The notes under the pieces are model-generated. The model saw nothing but the letters and a program-made list of their open reading frames with translations, was not told the origin of the DNA and did not search any database. Made by a program: the position numbers and the translations under genes. Source: Rhodovulum adriaticum (GTDB lineage Bacteria > Pseudomonadota > Alphaproteobacteria > Rhodobacterales > Rhodobacteraceae). From it: a stretch of 64,000 bases of DNA. Shown piece after piece: positions 29,505 through 38,867 of the stretch. Location of the stretch: the NCBI RefSeq assembly GCF_004345735.1, contig NZ_SLXL01000006.1:62001-126000 (forward strand). The letters run 5' to 3'. The stretch's first letter is position 1, and each line of letters starts with the position of its first letter.

Positions 29505-30269
29505 ATGTTCTCTCTCGAAGGTCAGACAGCGCTGGTGGTCGGCGTCGCGAACCGCAATTCCATTGCATGGGGATGTGCCAAGGCGTTGCAGGCCCAGGGC
29601 GCGCGGCTGGCGATAACCTGGCTGAACGACAAGGCAGAACCCCATGTCCGCCCCCTGGCCGAGGAACTGGGGGCCGAGATCATGGGCCCGCTGGACGTGC
29701 GGAACGAGGCGCAGATGGACGCGCTGTACGCCGAGATCACCGAACGCTGGGGCAAGCTGGACACGGTGTTGCACTCCATCGCCTTCTGCCCGCGCGACGA
29801 TCTGCACGGTCGCGTCGTTGATTGCTCGGCCGAGGGGTTCGGCCTGGCGATGGACATTTCGGTGCATTCCTTCCTGCGGATGATCCGCCGGGCCGAGCCG
29901 TTGATGCCCAAGGGCGGCACCTGCATTACCGTGTCCTTCCAGGGCGCCAGCCGGGTGGTCGAACATTACAACATCATGGGCCCGGTCAAGGCCGCGCTGG
30001 AATCGGCGGTGCGCTACGCGGCTGCCGAACTTGGGCCGCGCGGCATTTCGGTTCACGCACTCAGCCCCGGGCCGCTGGCCACGCGCGCGGCCTCGGGCAT
30101 TGCCGAGTTCGACGAATTGCTGGACGCCGCCGCGCACCGTGCCCCCACCCATCACCTGGCCACGATCGAGGATGTGGGCGCCTACTGCGCCTTTCTTGCC
30201 AGCCGCGAGGCATCGAACGTGACGGGCGGTGTTCACCCCATCGACGGCGGCTACGGCATCGTCGGATAA
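29505..30269 (+). CDS. fabI: enoyl-[acyl-carrier-protein] reductase (FabI type)
   Basis: 254 residues of short-chain dehydrogenase fold. The NADH site GVANRNSIAWGCAKAL is at about 12-27, and the catalytic Tyr/Lys is visible in HYNIMGPVKAALESAVRYAA near 150-170. FabI reduces the enoyl-ACP in fatty acid elongation. It is only 12 bases before a PhaC-like DUF3141 gene rather than among fab genes, so it may be a paralogue tied to a polyhydroxyalkanoate or acyl-CoA role. The 299-base gap upstream shows only an 8-bp inverted repeat at 29332-29365. Confidence 0.88.
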   Translation: MFSLEGQTALVVGVANRNSIAWGCAKALQAQGARLAITWLNDKAEPHVRPLAEELGAEIMGPLDVRNEAQMDALYAEITERWGKLDTVLHSIAFCPRDDLHGRVVDCSAEGFGLAMDISVHSFLRMIRRAEPLMPKGGTCITVSFQGASRVVEHYNIMGPVKAALESAVRYAAAELGPRGISVHALSPGPLATRAASGIAEFDELLDAAAHRAPTHHLATIEDVGAYCAFLASREASNVTGGVHPIDGGYGIVG

Positions 30270-30281
30270 AGGACAGATATC

Positions 30282-32726
30282 ATGGAACAGGCCCGCCCCC
30301 GCCCCTCTACCCTGGATGCCGCCGACATGATCGCCGCCACCCTTGGCGGCATCGGCCAACTGCCGCAGGAGCGCCTGGCCGCGCTTGGCGCGCAGGCCGG
30401 CGAGGCACTGGACGGCGCGCACCTGATGCGCGAGGTCGCCACCAAGCATGGCAGCGCCATCTTCGACGGCCATACCGCGCGGGCGCGCAAGGTGCTGGAG
30501 CGGCTGACCGAGACCGGCACCGCGATGGCCCAGACCGGCACCCACCCCGCCGCCGCCTGGACCGCCTATACCCGCGATGCCGCCGAACGCTGGCTGCTGA
30601 CGCTGGACCTGCTGCGCGAACGCGGCGACATCTCCCGCGCGCATGAGGCCGCTGGCTGCCCGCCGGTGCTGATCTACGAATACGAGGTGATCGTCGACGG
30701 CGCCGACCTGCCCCATCCGTGCAATTATCAACTGCTGCGCATCCTGCCGCCCGAGGGCTGCGAGGTGCATGATTTCAAGCGCCCCTACATCATCATCGAC
30801 CCGCGCGCGGGCCATGGCGGCGGCATCGGCGGGTTCAAGCCCGACAGCCAGGTCGGCGTGGCGCTGCGCGATGGCCACCCGGTCTATTTCGTGGCCTTCA
30901 AGCGCGACCCGATCCCCGGCCAGACGCTGGCCGATGTCACCCGCGCCGAGGCCGAGTTCGTGCGCGAGGTCACCCGCCGCCACCCCGACGCGGCCAAGCC
31001 CGTGATTACCGGCAACTGCCAGGGGGGCTGGGCCACGCTGCTGTTGGCCGCGATGAACCCCGACCTGACCGGCCCGATCGTGCTGAACGGCGCGCCCGTC
31101 GCCACCTGGTCGGGCGAGGTCGGCCGCCACCCGATGCGCTATAACGCGGGCGTGCTGGGCGGCACCTGGCAGCCGATGATGTGGGCCGATCTGGGCGGCG
31201 GCGTCTTCGACGGCGCCAACCTGGTGATGAATTTCGAGATGCTGAACCCCGGCCGCACGATGTTCCGCAAATACGCGGACATGATGGCCAGCATCGACGA
31301 TCCCGGCGCGCGTGCCCGTTTCCTGGAGTTCGAGCGCTGGTGGGGCGGCTTCTTCATGTTGAACGAGGCCGAGATCCGCTGGATCGTCGAACAGTTGTTC
31401 GTGGGCAACCGGCTGACCAAGAATACCGCGATGCTGGAACCGGGCCGTCTGGTCGATATCAAGCAGATCCGCGCCCCGATCATCGTCTTTGCCAGCCACG
31501 GCGACAACATCACGCCCCCGCAACAGGCGCTGAACTGGATCCTGGATGCCTATGCCGGGGTCGATGAAATCCGCATCCGCGGCCAGCGCATCGTCTACAT
31601 GGTGCACGAAGAGGTCGGCCATCTGGGCATCTTCGTTTCCTCCAAGATCGCCAAGAAGGAACACGCCGAGGTCTCCTCGACCCTGAAAACGATCGAGGCG
31701 CTGGCGCCGGGCCTTTACGAGATGAAGATCGACGCGGTCGAGGGCGCGGGCGCGGACAAGCAGTTCCTGGTCAGCTTCGCCGAGCGCAGCTTTGCCGATA
31801 TCGAGAAGCTGGGCGGCGACCGCGACGAAGAGGCCGCCTTTGCCGCCGTGGCGCGGGCCAGCCAGATGCAATCCGAGGCCTATGACACGCTGGTCCGCCC
31901 CGCGATCCGTGTCATGGTCAGCCCGCGCGCCGCGCAGGCCAGTCGCGCGCTGCATCCCCTGCGCGCCCAGCGGGCGGCGCTGTCCTCGCTGAACCCGGCG
32001 ATGGCGCCCGTCGCGACCGCGGCCGAAAGGATCCGCGCCGAGCGCCACCCGGTCGATCCCGCCAACCCGTTCCTCAAGATGGAACAGCTGGCTATCGACA
32101 TAACGGAACAGTGGATCGACCTGGCCCGCGACATGCGCGACGCGGCCTACGAGATGAGCTTCTTCGCGCTGTGGAACAACCCCTGGGCGCGGGCCTTTGG
32201 CCAGCCGCTGGCCCTGCGCCGCACCCGCAAGAGCGCGGACGAGTTGCGCGCCCTGCCCATGGTGCAAAGCGCGCTGTCCCATATCGAGCTGGGCGGCTTC
32301 GTCCAGGCGGTGATCCGCATGCTGGTGTTGCTGGCCGAAAGCCGCGGCGCGGTGCGGCGCGACCGGCTGGAACGTTCGGCCCGCGTGCTGAACCAGGACG
32401 CCCCGTTCTGCGACCTGCCGATGGAGGCCCGCGCGCAGATCATCCACGAACAGACCCTGATCGCGACCTACGACCCCGACGCCGCCATCGCCGCCCTGCC
32501 CCGCCTGCTGCCCGACGCGGCAGAGCGCGAGCTGGCCGCGCGCGTGGTGCAATACGTCCCCGGCCCGATCGACGAGATGGCCCCGCACACGCTGGAAATG
32601 CTCAACCGTTTCCGCGCGGCGCTGGAACTGGGCCCGGTGTCCCAGGACGTGCTGGACGACCCGCTGGCACCCCCGGCCGCCGCCACTGACCGCCCCGCCC
32701 AGGGCGGCGGAGAGGCGGCAGAGTGA
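30282..32726 (+). CDS. DUF3141 alpha/beta-hydrolase (PhaC-like)
   Basis: 814 residues. An N-terminal helical part (1-125) precedes an alpha/beta-hydrolase core. [18 protein letters not shown] is near 165, and the nucleophile elbow GNCQGGW near 246 is of the Gly-x-Cys-x-Gly form used by polyhydroxyalkanoate synthases. Later motifs are [14 protein letters not shown] near 405 and a His region [11 protein letters not shown] near 445. The C-terminal 250 residues are helical and specific to the family. I know DUF3141 proteins as neighbours of FabI-like, phosphotransacetylase and acetate kinase genes; here only fabI is present. The biochemical role is unproven. AAAGGAC precedes the ATG. Confidence 0.85.
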   Translation: MEQARPRPSTLDAADMIAATLGGIGQLPQERLAALGAQAGEALDGAHLMREVATKHGSAIFDGHTARARKVLERLTETGTAMAQTGTHPAAAWTAYTRDAAERWLLTLDLLRERGDISRAHEAAGCPPVLIYEYEVIVDGADLPHPCNYQLLRILPPEGCEVHDFKRPYIIIDPRAGHGGGIGGFKPDSQVGVALRDGHPVYFVAFKRDPIPGQTLADVTRAEAEFVREVTRRHPDAAKPVITGNCQGGWATLLLAAMNPDLTGPIVLNGAPVATWSGEVGRHPMRYNAGVLGGTWQPMMWADLGGGVFDGANLVMNFEMLNPGRTMFRKYADMMASIDDPGARARFLEFERWWGGFFMLNEAEIRWIVEQLFVGNRLTKNTAMLEPGRLVDIKQIRAPIIVFASHGDNITPPQQALNWILDAYAGVDEIRIRGQRIVYMVHEEVGHLGIFVSSKIAKKEHAEVSSTLKTIEALAPGLYEMKIDAVEGAGADKQFLVSFAERSFADIEKLGGDRDEEAAFAAVARASQMQSEAYDTLVRPAIRVMVSPRAAQASRALHPLRAQRAALSSLNPAMAPVATAAERIRAERHPVDPANPFLKMEQLAIDITEQWIDLARDMRDAAYEMSFFALWNNPWARAFGQPLALRRTRKSADELRALPMVQSALSHIELGGFVQAVIRMLVLLAESRGAVRRDRLERSARVLNQDAPFCDLPMEARAQIIHEQTLIATYDPDAAIAALPRLLPDAAERELAARVVQYVPGPIDEMAPHTLEMLNRFRAALELGPVSQDVLDDPLAPPAAATDRPAQGGGEAAE

Positions 32727-32760
32727 CCCGGCCCGTTCCCTGTCCCCGCGAGGTGCCCGC

Positions 32761-33414
32761 ATGAAACGCGCGATCCGCCCCGAAGAAGCCGCCGAAATGA
32801 TCCCCGAAGGGGCGTTCCTGCTGATCGGCGGGTTCATGGGGGTGGGCACGCCCCACCGCCTGATCGACGCCATCGTGGCCCGCGGCGTGGGCGGTCTGAC
32901 CCTCGTCAACAACGACACCTGCCGCCCCGGTCAGGGGGTGGGCAAGCTGATCGATGCCGGGTTGGTGGACAAGGCCATCGTCAGCCATATCGGCCTGAAC
33001 CCGGTGACCCAGAAAAAGATGATCGCCGGCGAAATGCAGGTCGAACTGGTCCCCCAGGGCACCCTTGTCGAACGCATCCGCGCGGGCGGCGTGGGTTTGG
33101 GCGGCGTGCTGACCCCCACCGGCGTCGGCACTCTTGTCGAAGAGGGCAAGCAGGTGCTGGACATCGACGGGCGCAAATTCCTGCTGGAAAAGCCGATCCG
33201 GGGCGATTTCGCCCTGCTGGATGCGCGACAGGCCGATTACGTGGGCAATCTGGAATACTCGCTGACCGCCCACAACTTCAACCCGATCATGGCGCTGGCC
33301 GCCGATACGGTCATCGCCGAGCCGCATCATATCATGCCCGTTGGCGTGATCTCGCCCGACGCGGTGAAAACGCCGGGCGTGCTGGTCGATTACCTGCTGG
33401 AAAGGGCGCATTGA
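32761..33414 (+). CDS. atoD: 3-oxoacid CoA-transferase subunit A (AtoD-like)
   Basis: 217 residues, typical of the alpha subunit. GAFLLIGGFMGVGTPHRLIDA at 18-38 is the family N-terminus, with GGVLTPTGVGTLVEEGK near 115. With the overlapping subunit B it moves CoA between acetoacetate or other short acids and acyl-CoA. It follows DUF3141 by 34 bases, suggesting one operon for short-chain acid or polyhydroxybutyrate metabolism. Confidence 0.92.
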   Translation: MKRAIRPEEAAEMIPEGAFLLIGGFMGVGTPHRLIDAIVARGVGGLTLVNNDTCRPGQGVGKLIDAGLVDKAIVSHIGLNPVTQKKMIAGEMQVELVPQGTLVERIRAGGVGLGGVLTPTGVGTLVEEGKQVLDIDGRKFLLEKPIRGDFALLDARQADYVGNLEYSLTAHNFNPIMALAADTVIAEPHHIMPVGVISPDAVKTPGVLVDYLLERAH

Positions 33415-34070
33415 TGGACGCCAAGGAAATCATCGCCCGCCGCGTCGCCCAAGAAGTGCAGCCCGGCATGCTGGTCAATCTGGGCATCGGGCTGCCCTCG
33501 ATGGTGGCCAATTTCGTGCCGGACGATCTGCATGTCTTTTTCCAGGCGGAAAACGGCGTGATCGGCCTGGGCTCGCGCCCGCCCGAGGGGATGGAGGATC
33601 GCGATCTGACCGATGCGGGGGGCGGCTTTGTCACCGCGGTCCCCGGTGCGGCCTCCATCGACAGCGCGATGAGCTTCGGCCTGATCCGTGGCGGGCATCT
33701 GGACATGACCGTTCTGGGCGGATTGCAGGTGGACGAAAAGGGCCATCTGGCCAACTGGATGGTGCCGGGCAAGATGGTGCCGGGCATGGGCGGCGCGATG
33801 GATCTGGTGGCCGGTGCGAAACGCGTGGTGGTGGCCATGGTCCACACCGCCAAGGGCAACTCCAAGATCGTGCCCGAATGCACCCTGCCCCTGACCGCCG
33901 CGCGCCGGGTCAGCCTGATCGTGACCGAAATGGCGGTGATCGAACCCACGCAGGCGGGCCTTGTGCTGCGCGAACGCGGCCCCGGCGTCAGCGTCGAGGA
34001 CGTGCAAGCGGCCACCGCCGCGCGGCTGATCGTCCAAGGCGACGTGCCGGAAATGACGCTGCCCGCCTGA
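33414..34070 (+). CDS. atoA: 3-oxoacid CoA-transferase subunit B (AtoA-like)
   Basis: 218 residues from ATG 33414, overlapping the atoD stop by one base. The catalytic glutamate lies in FQAENGVIGLG near residue 47, where the enzyme-CoA thioester forms in the family. GLGIGLPSM-like NLGIGLPSMVANFV near 25 and GGLQVDEKGHLANWMVPGK are further family marks. It pairs with atoD to form the heteromeric transferase. The 219 bases downstream hold an imperfect GC-rich inverted repeat around 34096-34129 that may end the transcript. Confidence 0.92.
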   Translation: MDAKEIIARRVAQEVQPGMLVNLGIGLPSMVANFVPDDLHVFFQAENGVIGLGSRPPEGMEDRDLTDAGGGFVTAVPGAASIDSAMSFGLIRGGHLDMTVLGGLQVDEKGHLANWMVPGKMVPGMGGAMDLVAGAKRVVVAMVHTAKGNSKIVPECTLPLTAARRVSLIVTEMAVIEPTQAGLVLRERGPGVSVEDVQAATAARLIVQGDVPEMTLPA

Positions 34071-34289
34071 CCCTTTCGGCAACCCAAAATTGATACCGCC
34101 GCCCCGCGCCAACGCGCCAGGGGGCGGTTCCGGCGTGCGATCGCGCCCGATCGGCCCACTGACACAAACCCGGCCGCCTGTCGCGAAAATGTCACCGATA
34201 TTAACGAGAAGAGCGGCGGAGGTGCCGGCGTCCCACACGGGATTCCCGGTGTCCGGCTCCGCAATCCTTTGGAAGAGGGGAAGAAACCC

Positions 34290-35414
34290 ATGAAATTCAC
34301 GCGCCGTTCCGTCCTGAACCTGACCGCCGCCGCCGTGGCCGCGCCCGCCGTGCTGCGCGCCCATGACGCGCTTGCCTCTTCGGGCAGCGTCAAGGTCTAT
34401 GCCTGGCAGGACTACATCCAGCCCAACATCGCCGAGAAGTTCGAGGCCGAAACCGGCATCAAGCTGGAACTGACCACCTATGGCTCGAATGACGAGGCCC
34501 AGTCGACCGTGCGCGCCTCGGGCGGGACCGATTTCGACATCGTGTTCCCCTCCATCGATACGGCGGTGAACTACCTGGACGAAAACGGCGACAGCTACTT
34601 TGCCCCGATCCCGGAAACCGTCAACGTCGAGAACATCTTTGCCAGCTTCCTGCGCGACAGCGTCGCCCTGGGCGCCACCCACCAGGGCAACCAGATCCTG
34701 CTGCCCTTCGACTGGGGCACCGAGGGCATCACCCTGAACCGCGGCAAGCTGCCGATCGCGGATGCCGACATCTCCTTCGGCGACCTGTTCCTGCAAGAGG
34801 CCGCGACCGGCGCCGCCGCCTTCCGTCAGAAATCGGTCATCATGGGCGCGGGCCTGTATCTGGACGCCACCGGCGAGGTGCCGTCGAACCGCATGCTGGA
34901 CGTCTACAAGTCCGAGGATGAGGCCCGCCGCGTCTGGGGCGCGATCACCCAGTGGATCCTGGCCCACAAGGAAAACTTCGGTGCCTTCTGGAACAACGCG
35001 ACCGAGGCGACCGCGGCCTTCAAGGATGCCGGCTGCGTCATCGGCCAGACCTGGGACACCACCGGCCTGCTGCTGAACCGCGAGAACCCCGATTTCGTCT
35101 ACCGCGCCCCGAAAGAAGGCATCATCACCTGGATGGACACGATGGGCATGCTGCGCGGCGCGCCGAACCCGGAACAGGCCGTGGCCTTCATGAACTTCAT
35201 GCTGACGCCGGAAATCGGCGGCATGTTCGCCAACAACACCGGCTACAACTCGGCCGTGATCGGTGCCGCCGATTTCGCCAGCGAAGAGTTCAAGCGCCAG
35301 TTCAACGAAGTCTACACCGACGACGTGCTGGGCAACATGTGGTGGTGGCAGGCCTCTACCCCGTTCTTCGACCCGATCCGCAACGAGTACGTCGAGATCA
35401 TCACCAACGCCTGA
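34290..35414 (+). CDS. ABC transporter substrate-binding protein, PotD/PotF (spermidine/putrescine) family
   Basis: 374 residues. The N-terminus KFTRRSVLNLTAAAVAAPAV looks like a twin-arginine signal ending at about residue 30. The mature part starts VKVYAWQDYIQPNIAEKFEAETG, the family signature. Further marks are TDFDIVFPSIDTAVNYL near 78 and LPFDWGTEGITLNR near 140. The true ligand is uncertain; this family covers polyamines, phosphonates and others. GGAAGAGGGG precedes the ATG. Two strong hairpins follow the stop and probably reduce expression of the downstream ATPase and permeases relative to this abundant binding protein. Confidence 0.88.
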   Translation: MKFTRRSVLNLTAAAVAAPAVLRAHDALASSGSVKVYAWQDYIQPNIAEKFEAETGIKLELTTYGSNDEAQSTVRASGGTDFDIVFPSIDTAVNYLDENGDSYFAPIPETVNVENIFASFLRDSVALGATHQGNQILLPFDWGTEGITLNRGKLPIADADISFGDLFLQEAATGAAAFRQKSVIMGAGLYLDATGEVPSNRMLDVYKSEDEARRVWGAITQWILAHKENFGAFWNNATEATAAFKDAGCVIGQTWDTTGLLLNRENPDFVYRAPKEGIITWMDTMGMLRGAPNPEQAVAFMNFMLTPEIGGMFANNTGYNSAVIGAADFASEEFKRQFNEVYTDDVLGNMWWWQASTPFFDPIRNEYVEIITNA

Positions 35415-35422
35415 TGGCGTTT

Positions 35423-35479
35423 CGGGCGCCCCCCGCGGGGCGCCCGTTCGAACCGGGGGGCCGCCCGTAACCGGGCGGC
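35423..35479 (+). terminator. paired hairpins between binding protein and ATPase genes
   Basis: A perfect 10-bp stem at 35423-35446 (CGGGCGCCCC/GGGGCGCCCG, four-base loop) and a perfect 8-bp stem at 35460-35479 (GCCGCCCG/CGGGCGGC). They are followed by a small CGCC-TTC-GGCG hairpin and a GGGTATTTTG tract at 35491. Likely a partial terminator or an mRNA 3'-end stabiliser inside the operon. Confidence 0.75.
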
Positions 35480-35527
35480 GCCTTCGGCGAGGGTATTTTG
35501 ACCAAGAAGAAAGGGGGCGGGATCGCG

Positions 35528-36628
35528 ATGCGTGGCAAGGACGTGACGCTTGAGAGGGTCTCGATCACCTATCCGAACGGCTTTACTGCCGTGCAGCCCA
35601 CCGATCTGCAGATCGGGGCGGGCGAGTTCTTTTCGATCCTGGGGCCGTCGGGCTGCGGCAAGACGACGATCCTGCGTGCGGTTTCGGGGTTCGTGTCACC
35701 CAGCACCGGGCGCATCCTGATCGGCGGCGAGGACCAGGCAGGCCGCGCCCCGAACGCGCGGCCGACCGCGCTGATCTTTCAGAACCTGGCGCTGTTTCCG
35801 CTGATGAGCGTGCGCGACAACGTGGCCTTCGGGCTGGAGGCGCGCGGGATGGGCAAGCGCGAACGCCACGGCCGCGCCGAGGAATTGCTGGCGCTGGTGG
35901 CGTTGCAGGACCAGGCCGACAAGACGCCGCCCGAACTGTCCGGCGGGCAGCGCCAGCGAGTGGCCATCGCGCGCGCGCTGGCGGTGGAGCCGGCCGTCCT
36001 GCTGCTGGACGAGCCGCTGTCGGCGCTGGACCTGAAGCTGCGCAGCCACATGCGGGCCGAACTGCGCGCGATCCAGAAGAAGACCGGCGTCACCTTCATC
36101 TATATCACCCACGACCAGGGCGAGGCGCTGACCATGTCCGACCGGATCGCGGTGATGAATGCCGGCCGGGTCGAGCAGGTGGGCACCGCCGACGAGGTCT
36201 ATTCCACGCCCGCGACGGCCTTTGCCGCGTCCTTTGTCGGGGAAAGCAACATCCTGAAGGGGCGGATCGCGCAGCTGCAAGAAAGCGAGGCGCAGATCCA
36301 GACCGCACTGGGCACGTTCCGCGCGCGCAACCCGCAGCGGCTGGCCGAGGGCGCGGCGGCCTATCTTTTCGTGCGGCCCGAGGCGATGCGGCTGGGCGGC
36401 CCCGGGAACACGATTTCCGGGCAGCTTGTCCGGCGCGATCTGGAGGGGCCGTTCGTCAACCTGTTCTTCGCCGCTGCGGGGCATGAACTGGTCGTGCACC
36501 AGACCAATACCGGCCCCCTGCCCAGCCAGCCCGGCGAGGCCGCGGTGCTGGGCTTTGCCCCCGCCGACGCGCTGATATTGCCCGAGGGGCCGCTGGCCGC
36601 CACCGGGCAGGAGTTGGCAGCGGAATGA
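35528..36628 (+). CDS. ABC transporter ATP-binding protein, PotA-like
   Basis: 366 residues. Walker A GPSGCGKTT near 38-46, Q-loop FQNLALFP, signature LSGGQRQRVAIARAL near 140, Walker B VLLLDEPLSALD, switch ITHDQGEAL. A C-terminal TOBE domain starts near 285. It energises import by the adjacent permeases. I chose ATG 35528 (MRGKDVTLERVS) after AGAAAGGGGG; a start at 35498 would lie in the hairpin-associated motif. Its stop overlaps the next start by four bases. Confidence 0.92.
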   Translation: MRGKDVTLERVSITYPNGFTAVQPTDLQIGAGEFFSILGPSGCGKTTILRAVSGFVSPSTGRILIGGEDQAGRAPNARPTALIFQNLALFPLMSVRDNVAFGLEARGMGKRERHGRAEELLALVALQDQADKTPPELSGGQRQRVAIARALAVEPAVLLLDEPLSALDLKLRSHMRAELRAIQKKTGVTFIYITHDQGEALTMSDRIAVMNAGRVEQVGTADEVYSTPATAFAASFVGESNILKGRIAQLQESEAQIQTALGTFRARNPQRLAEGAAAYLFVRPEAMRLGGPGNTISGQLVRRDLEGPFVNLFFAAAGHELVVHQTNTGPLPSQPGEAAVLGFAPADALILPEGPLAATGQELAAE

Positions 36629-38001
36629 CCGACCTGATCCGGGGATACGGGCGCGCGCTGGTGGCGGTTTTTGCCGCGGTGGTGCTGATATGGGCGCTGC
36701 TGCTAATCCTGCTGCCGCAGGTCACGATGCTGGAACGCGCGATGACCGCGCCGAAACGGCAACTGGACAGCACCGTGGCCGGGGCCCTGGCCAACGATGC
36801 GCAGACCTGCATCGGGGTGTTGCAGGCCCAGGCAAAGGCCGCCGCCGCGCCGGCAGGCGTGCCCTCAATGGGGGGGATGGCGCGGCCCTCGGCGGGGATG
36901 GGCCTGCCCTCGATGGGCGGCGGCGGCACCGGGCGGCCCTATATCCTGCAATGCGACCGCACGGACACCCACCAGCCCCTGGTGCGGGCCTCTGGCACGG
37001 CGTGGCTGGATGAAACCTATGACCTGCCCCGCCTGCGGGTCGCGGCAACCGATCCGATCCCCCGCCAGATCGCAGCGGCAGAGGATATCCGCGACCGCGC
37101 CCGCGCCCTGCACGCCCGCCTGCTGACCCAAGAGGCGCAGGGCCTGGGCCTGACGGGCGCCAATTTCCAGGCGCTGTTCGCCGCGACGCGCATTCCGATG
37201 TCCGCAGACCAGCAACTGGCGGAAACCCGGGGGGCGAAAGGTGCGCTTTTCGCCGCAATGGGCCTGCAATTCGAACGGGATGGCGCGTTGTACAAACGGC
37301 TGTCGCTGATCACGCTGACGCGCACGCTGTCCTTTGCGGTGCTGGCCACGGCGCTGGCGCTGGTGCTGTGCTATCCCATCGCCTACAAGGTCGCGCTGGC
37401 CACGCCGCCCGATCGCGCGGTCTGGCTGTTTCTGGGGCTGGTGATCCCCTATGCCATCGTCGAGTTGATGCGCGTCTATGCCTGGACCGCGATCATCGAC
37501 AACCGCGGCCTGATCAACAGCGCGCTGGACTGGATCGGCATGATCGACCTGGATGCGGGCCAGGCGATCCAGTTCAAACGGATGCCCGGCACCGTCTTTC
37601 TGGTGATCGTCTACACCTACGTCCTGTTCATGGTGTTCCCGATCTTCAACGTGATGAACACGCTGGACCGCAACCAGATCGAGGCCGCCCGCGACCTGGG
37701 CGCGCGGATGTGGCGGGTACATTGGCGCATCGTCATTCCCCACGCCAAGCCGGGCATCGCCGTGGGCTGTATCGCGACCTTCATGCTGGCGGCGGGCGCG
37801 TTTTCCGTGCCGCGGATCATCAGCCGCGGGCTGCAGGCGGAATGGTTCAGCCAGACGATCTATAACAAGTTCTTCGAGTCCGAGAACTCGAACATCGGGG
37901 CGGCCTATTCCTTTGCCTACACGCTGGTCTGTTTCGGCATCGTGGCGCTGTTCATGTGGGCGATGCGGACGCGGCTGAAAGATTTCGCGAGGGTGCAATG
38001 A
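36625..38001 (+). CDS. ABC transporter permease, PotB-like, with long periplasmic insert
   Basis: 458 residues, far longer than the usual 280-300 of PotB. TM1 lies at about 10-35, then a predicted periplasmic insert of some 190 residues (about 36-225) rich in Ala, Gly, Met and Pro with AAAAPAGVPSMGGMARPS and GMGLPSMGGGGTGRP, containing two cysteines (TCIG, LQCDRTD). The normal permease core of five helices follows, with the EAA loop EAARDLGARMWRVHWRIVIPHAKPG near 350. The insert may contact the binding protein. It overlaps its neighbours at both ends (ATGA), so expression is coupled. Confidence 0.88.
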   Translation: MTDLIRGYGRALVAVFAAVVLIWALLLILLPQVTMLERAMTAPKRQLDSTVAGALANDAQTCIGVLQAQAKAAAAPAGVPSMGGMARPSAGMGLPSMGGGGTGRPYILQCDRTDTHQPLVRASGTAWLDETYDLPRLRVAATDPIPRQIAAAEDIRDRARALHARLLTQEAQGLGLTGANFQALFAATRIPMSADQQLAETRGAKGALFAAMGLQFERDGALYKRLSLITLTRTLSFAVLATALALVLCYPIAYKVALATPPDRAVWLFLGLVIPYAIVELMRVYAWTAIIDNRGLINSALDWIGMIDLDAGQAIQFKRMPGTVFLVIVYTYVLFMVFPIFNVMNTLDRNQIEAARDLGARMWRVHWRIVIPHAKPGIAVGCIATFMLAAGAFSVPRIISRGLQAEWFSQTIYNKFFESENSNIGAAYSFAYTLVCFGIVALFMWAMRTRLKDFARVQ

Positions 38002-38852
38002 CATCGCAGCGCCTGCTGAACCTTTATACCGCGGCTTTCCTGCTCTTCATGTTCACGCCGCTGGTGCTGATGATTGTCAGCTCATTCAACAACATCTCGC
38101 CACCCTCGGTGTCGGAATGGCGGGGTCTGACGGGCAAGTGGTATGCCTTCTTCTGGATGGATCAAGAGGCGCTGCGCGCCGATCCGGTTCTGCGGGCGCT
38201 GGACCGGGACCGCTTTGTCGGATGTTTCGGCAATTCGCTGAAGGTCGCCGCAGCCGTTGTGCCGCTGGCGCTGGCGATGGGGCTGGCAGGCGCGGTATTC
38301 CTGACCCGCTGGCGGTCGCGGGCCAATGGCATCCTGTGGTGGGTGCTCTTGTCGCCGATGCTGGCGCCGGGGATCGTTCTGGGCCTGTCAGCGCTGGTGT
38401 TTTGGGGACGGCTGGGCGTGAACGCGGGGCTGTTCACCATCGTGATGGCCCAGACCACGTTCATCGCGGGCTATCCCATGCTGATCCTGATGGCCCGCCT
38501 GCAACGCCAGCCGGTCGAGCTGGAAGAGGCCGCGCTGGATCTGGGTGCATCGCCCTTCCGTGTGTTCCGGAGGATTACCCTGCCCTTCCTGGCGCCGGCC
38601 CTGGCCTCGGCGGCGGTGATCGCCTTTCTGGCGTCGATGGAAAACTACAACACCACGATGTTCGCCAAGGGCGGCGCCTGCACCTTTGCCACGGAAATCG
38701 GCGCGATGGCGCGCAATCCCAACGGCCACCCGCCCGTCATCAACGCGGTCGGCACCGTCATCATCGTGCTGACTGTGCTGGCCACGGTCCTGCACACGCT
38801 GCTGCAGCACCGCGAGGGGCGGGCCGGCAAAACCCGCCCCGCCCCGAAATAA
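37998..38852 (+). CDS. ABC transporter permease, PotC-like
   Basis: 284 residues from ATG 37998, overlapping the preceding stop. Six predicted membrane helices; the EAA loop EEAALDLGASPFRVFRRITLPFLAPA near residue 180 contacts the ATPase. NYNTTMFAKGGACTFATEIG near 215 fits PotC/PotI-type permeases. It completes the importer with the PotB-like protein. A PHP phosphoesterase gene follows 15 bases later. Confidence 0.9.
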   Translation: MTSQRLLNLYTAAFLLFMFTPLVLMIVSSFNNISPPSVSEWRGLTGKWYAFFWMDQEALRADPVLRALDRDRFVGCFGNSLKVAAAVVPLALAMGLAGAVFLTRWRSRANGILWWVLLSPMLAPGIVLGLSALVFWGRLGVNAGLFTIVMAQTTFIAGYPMLILMARLQRQPVELEEAALDLGASPFRVFRRITLPFLAPALASAAVIAFLASMENYNTTMFAKGGACTFATEIGAMARNPNGHPPVINAVGTVIIVLTVLATVLHTLLQHREGRAGKTRPAPK

Positions 38853-38867
38853 CCCGAGGAGAGCATC

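Noticed and set aside
29289-32918. A 1209-codon open frame on the minus strand opposite fabI and DUF3141
   Set aside because: Its translation is low-complexity and His/Arg/Gln-rich, typical of the antisense of GC-rich codons; the plus strand has well-recognised proteins with ribosome sites.
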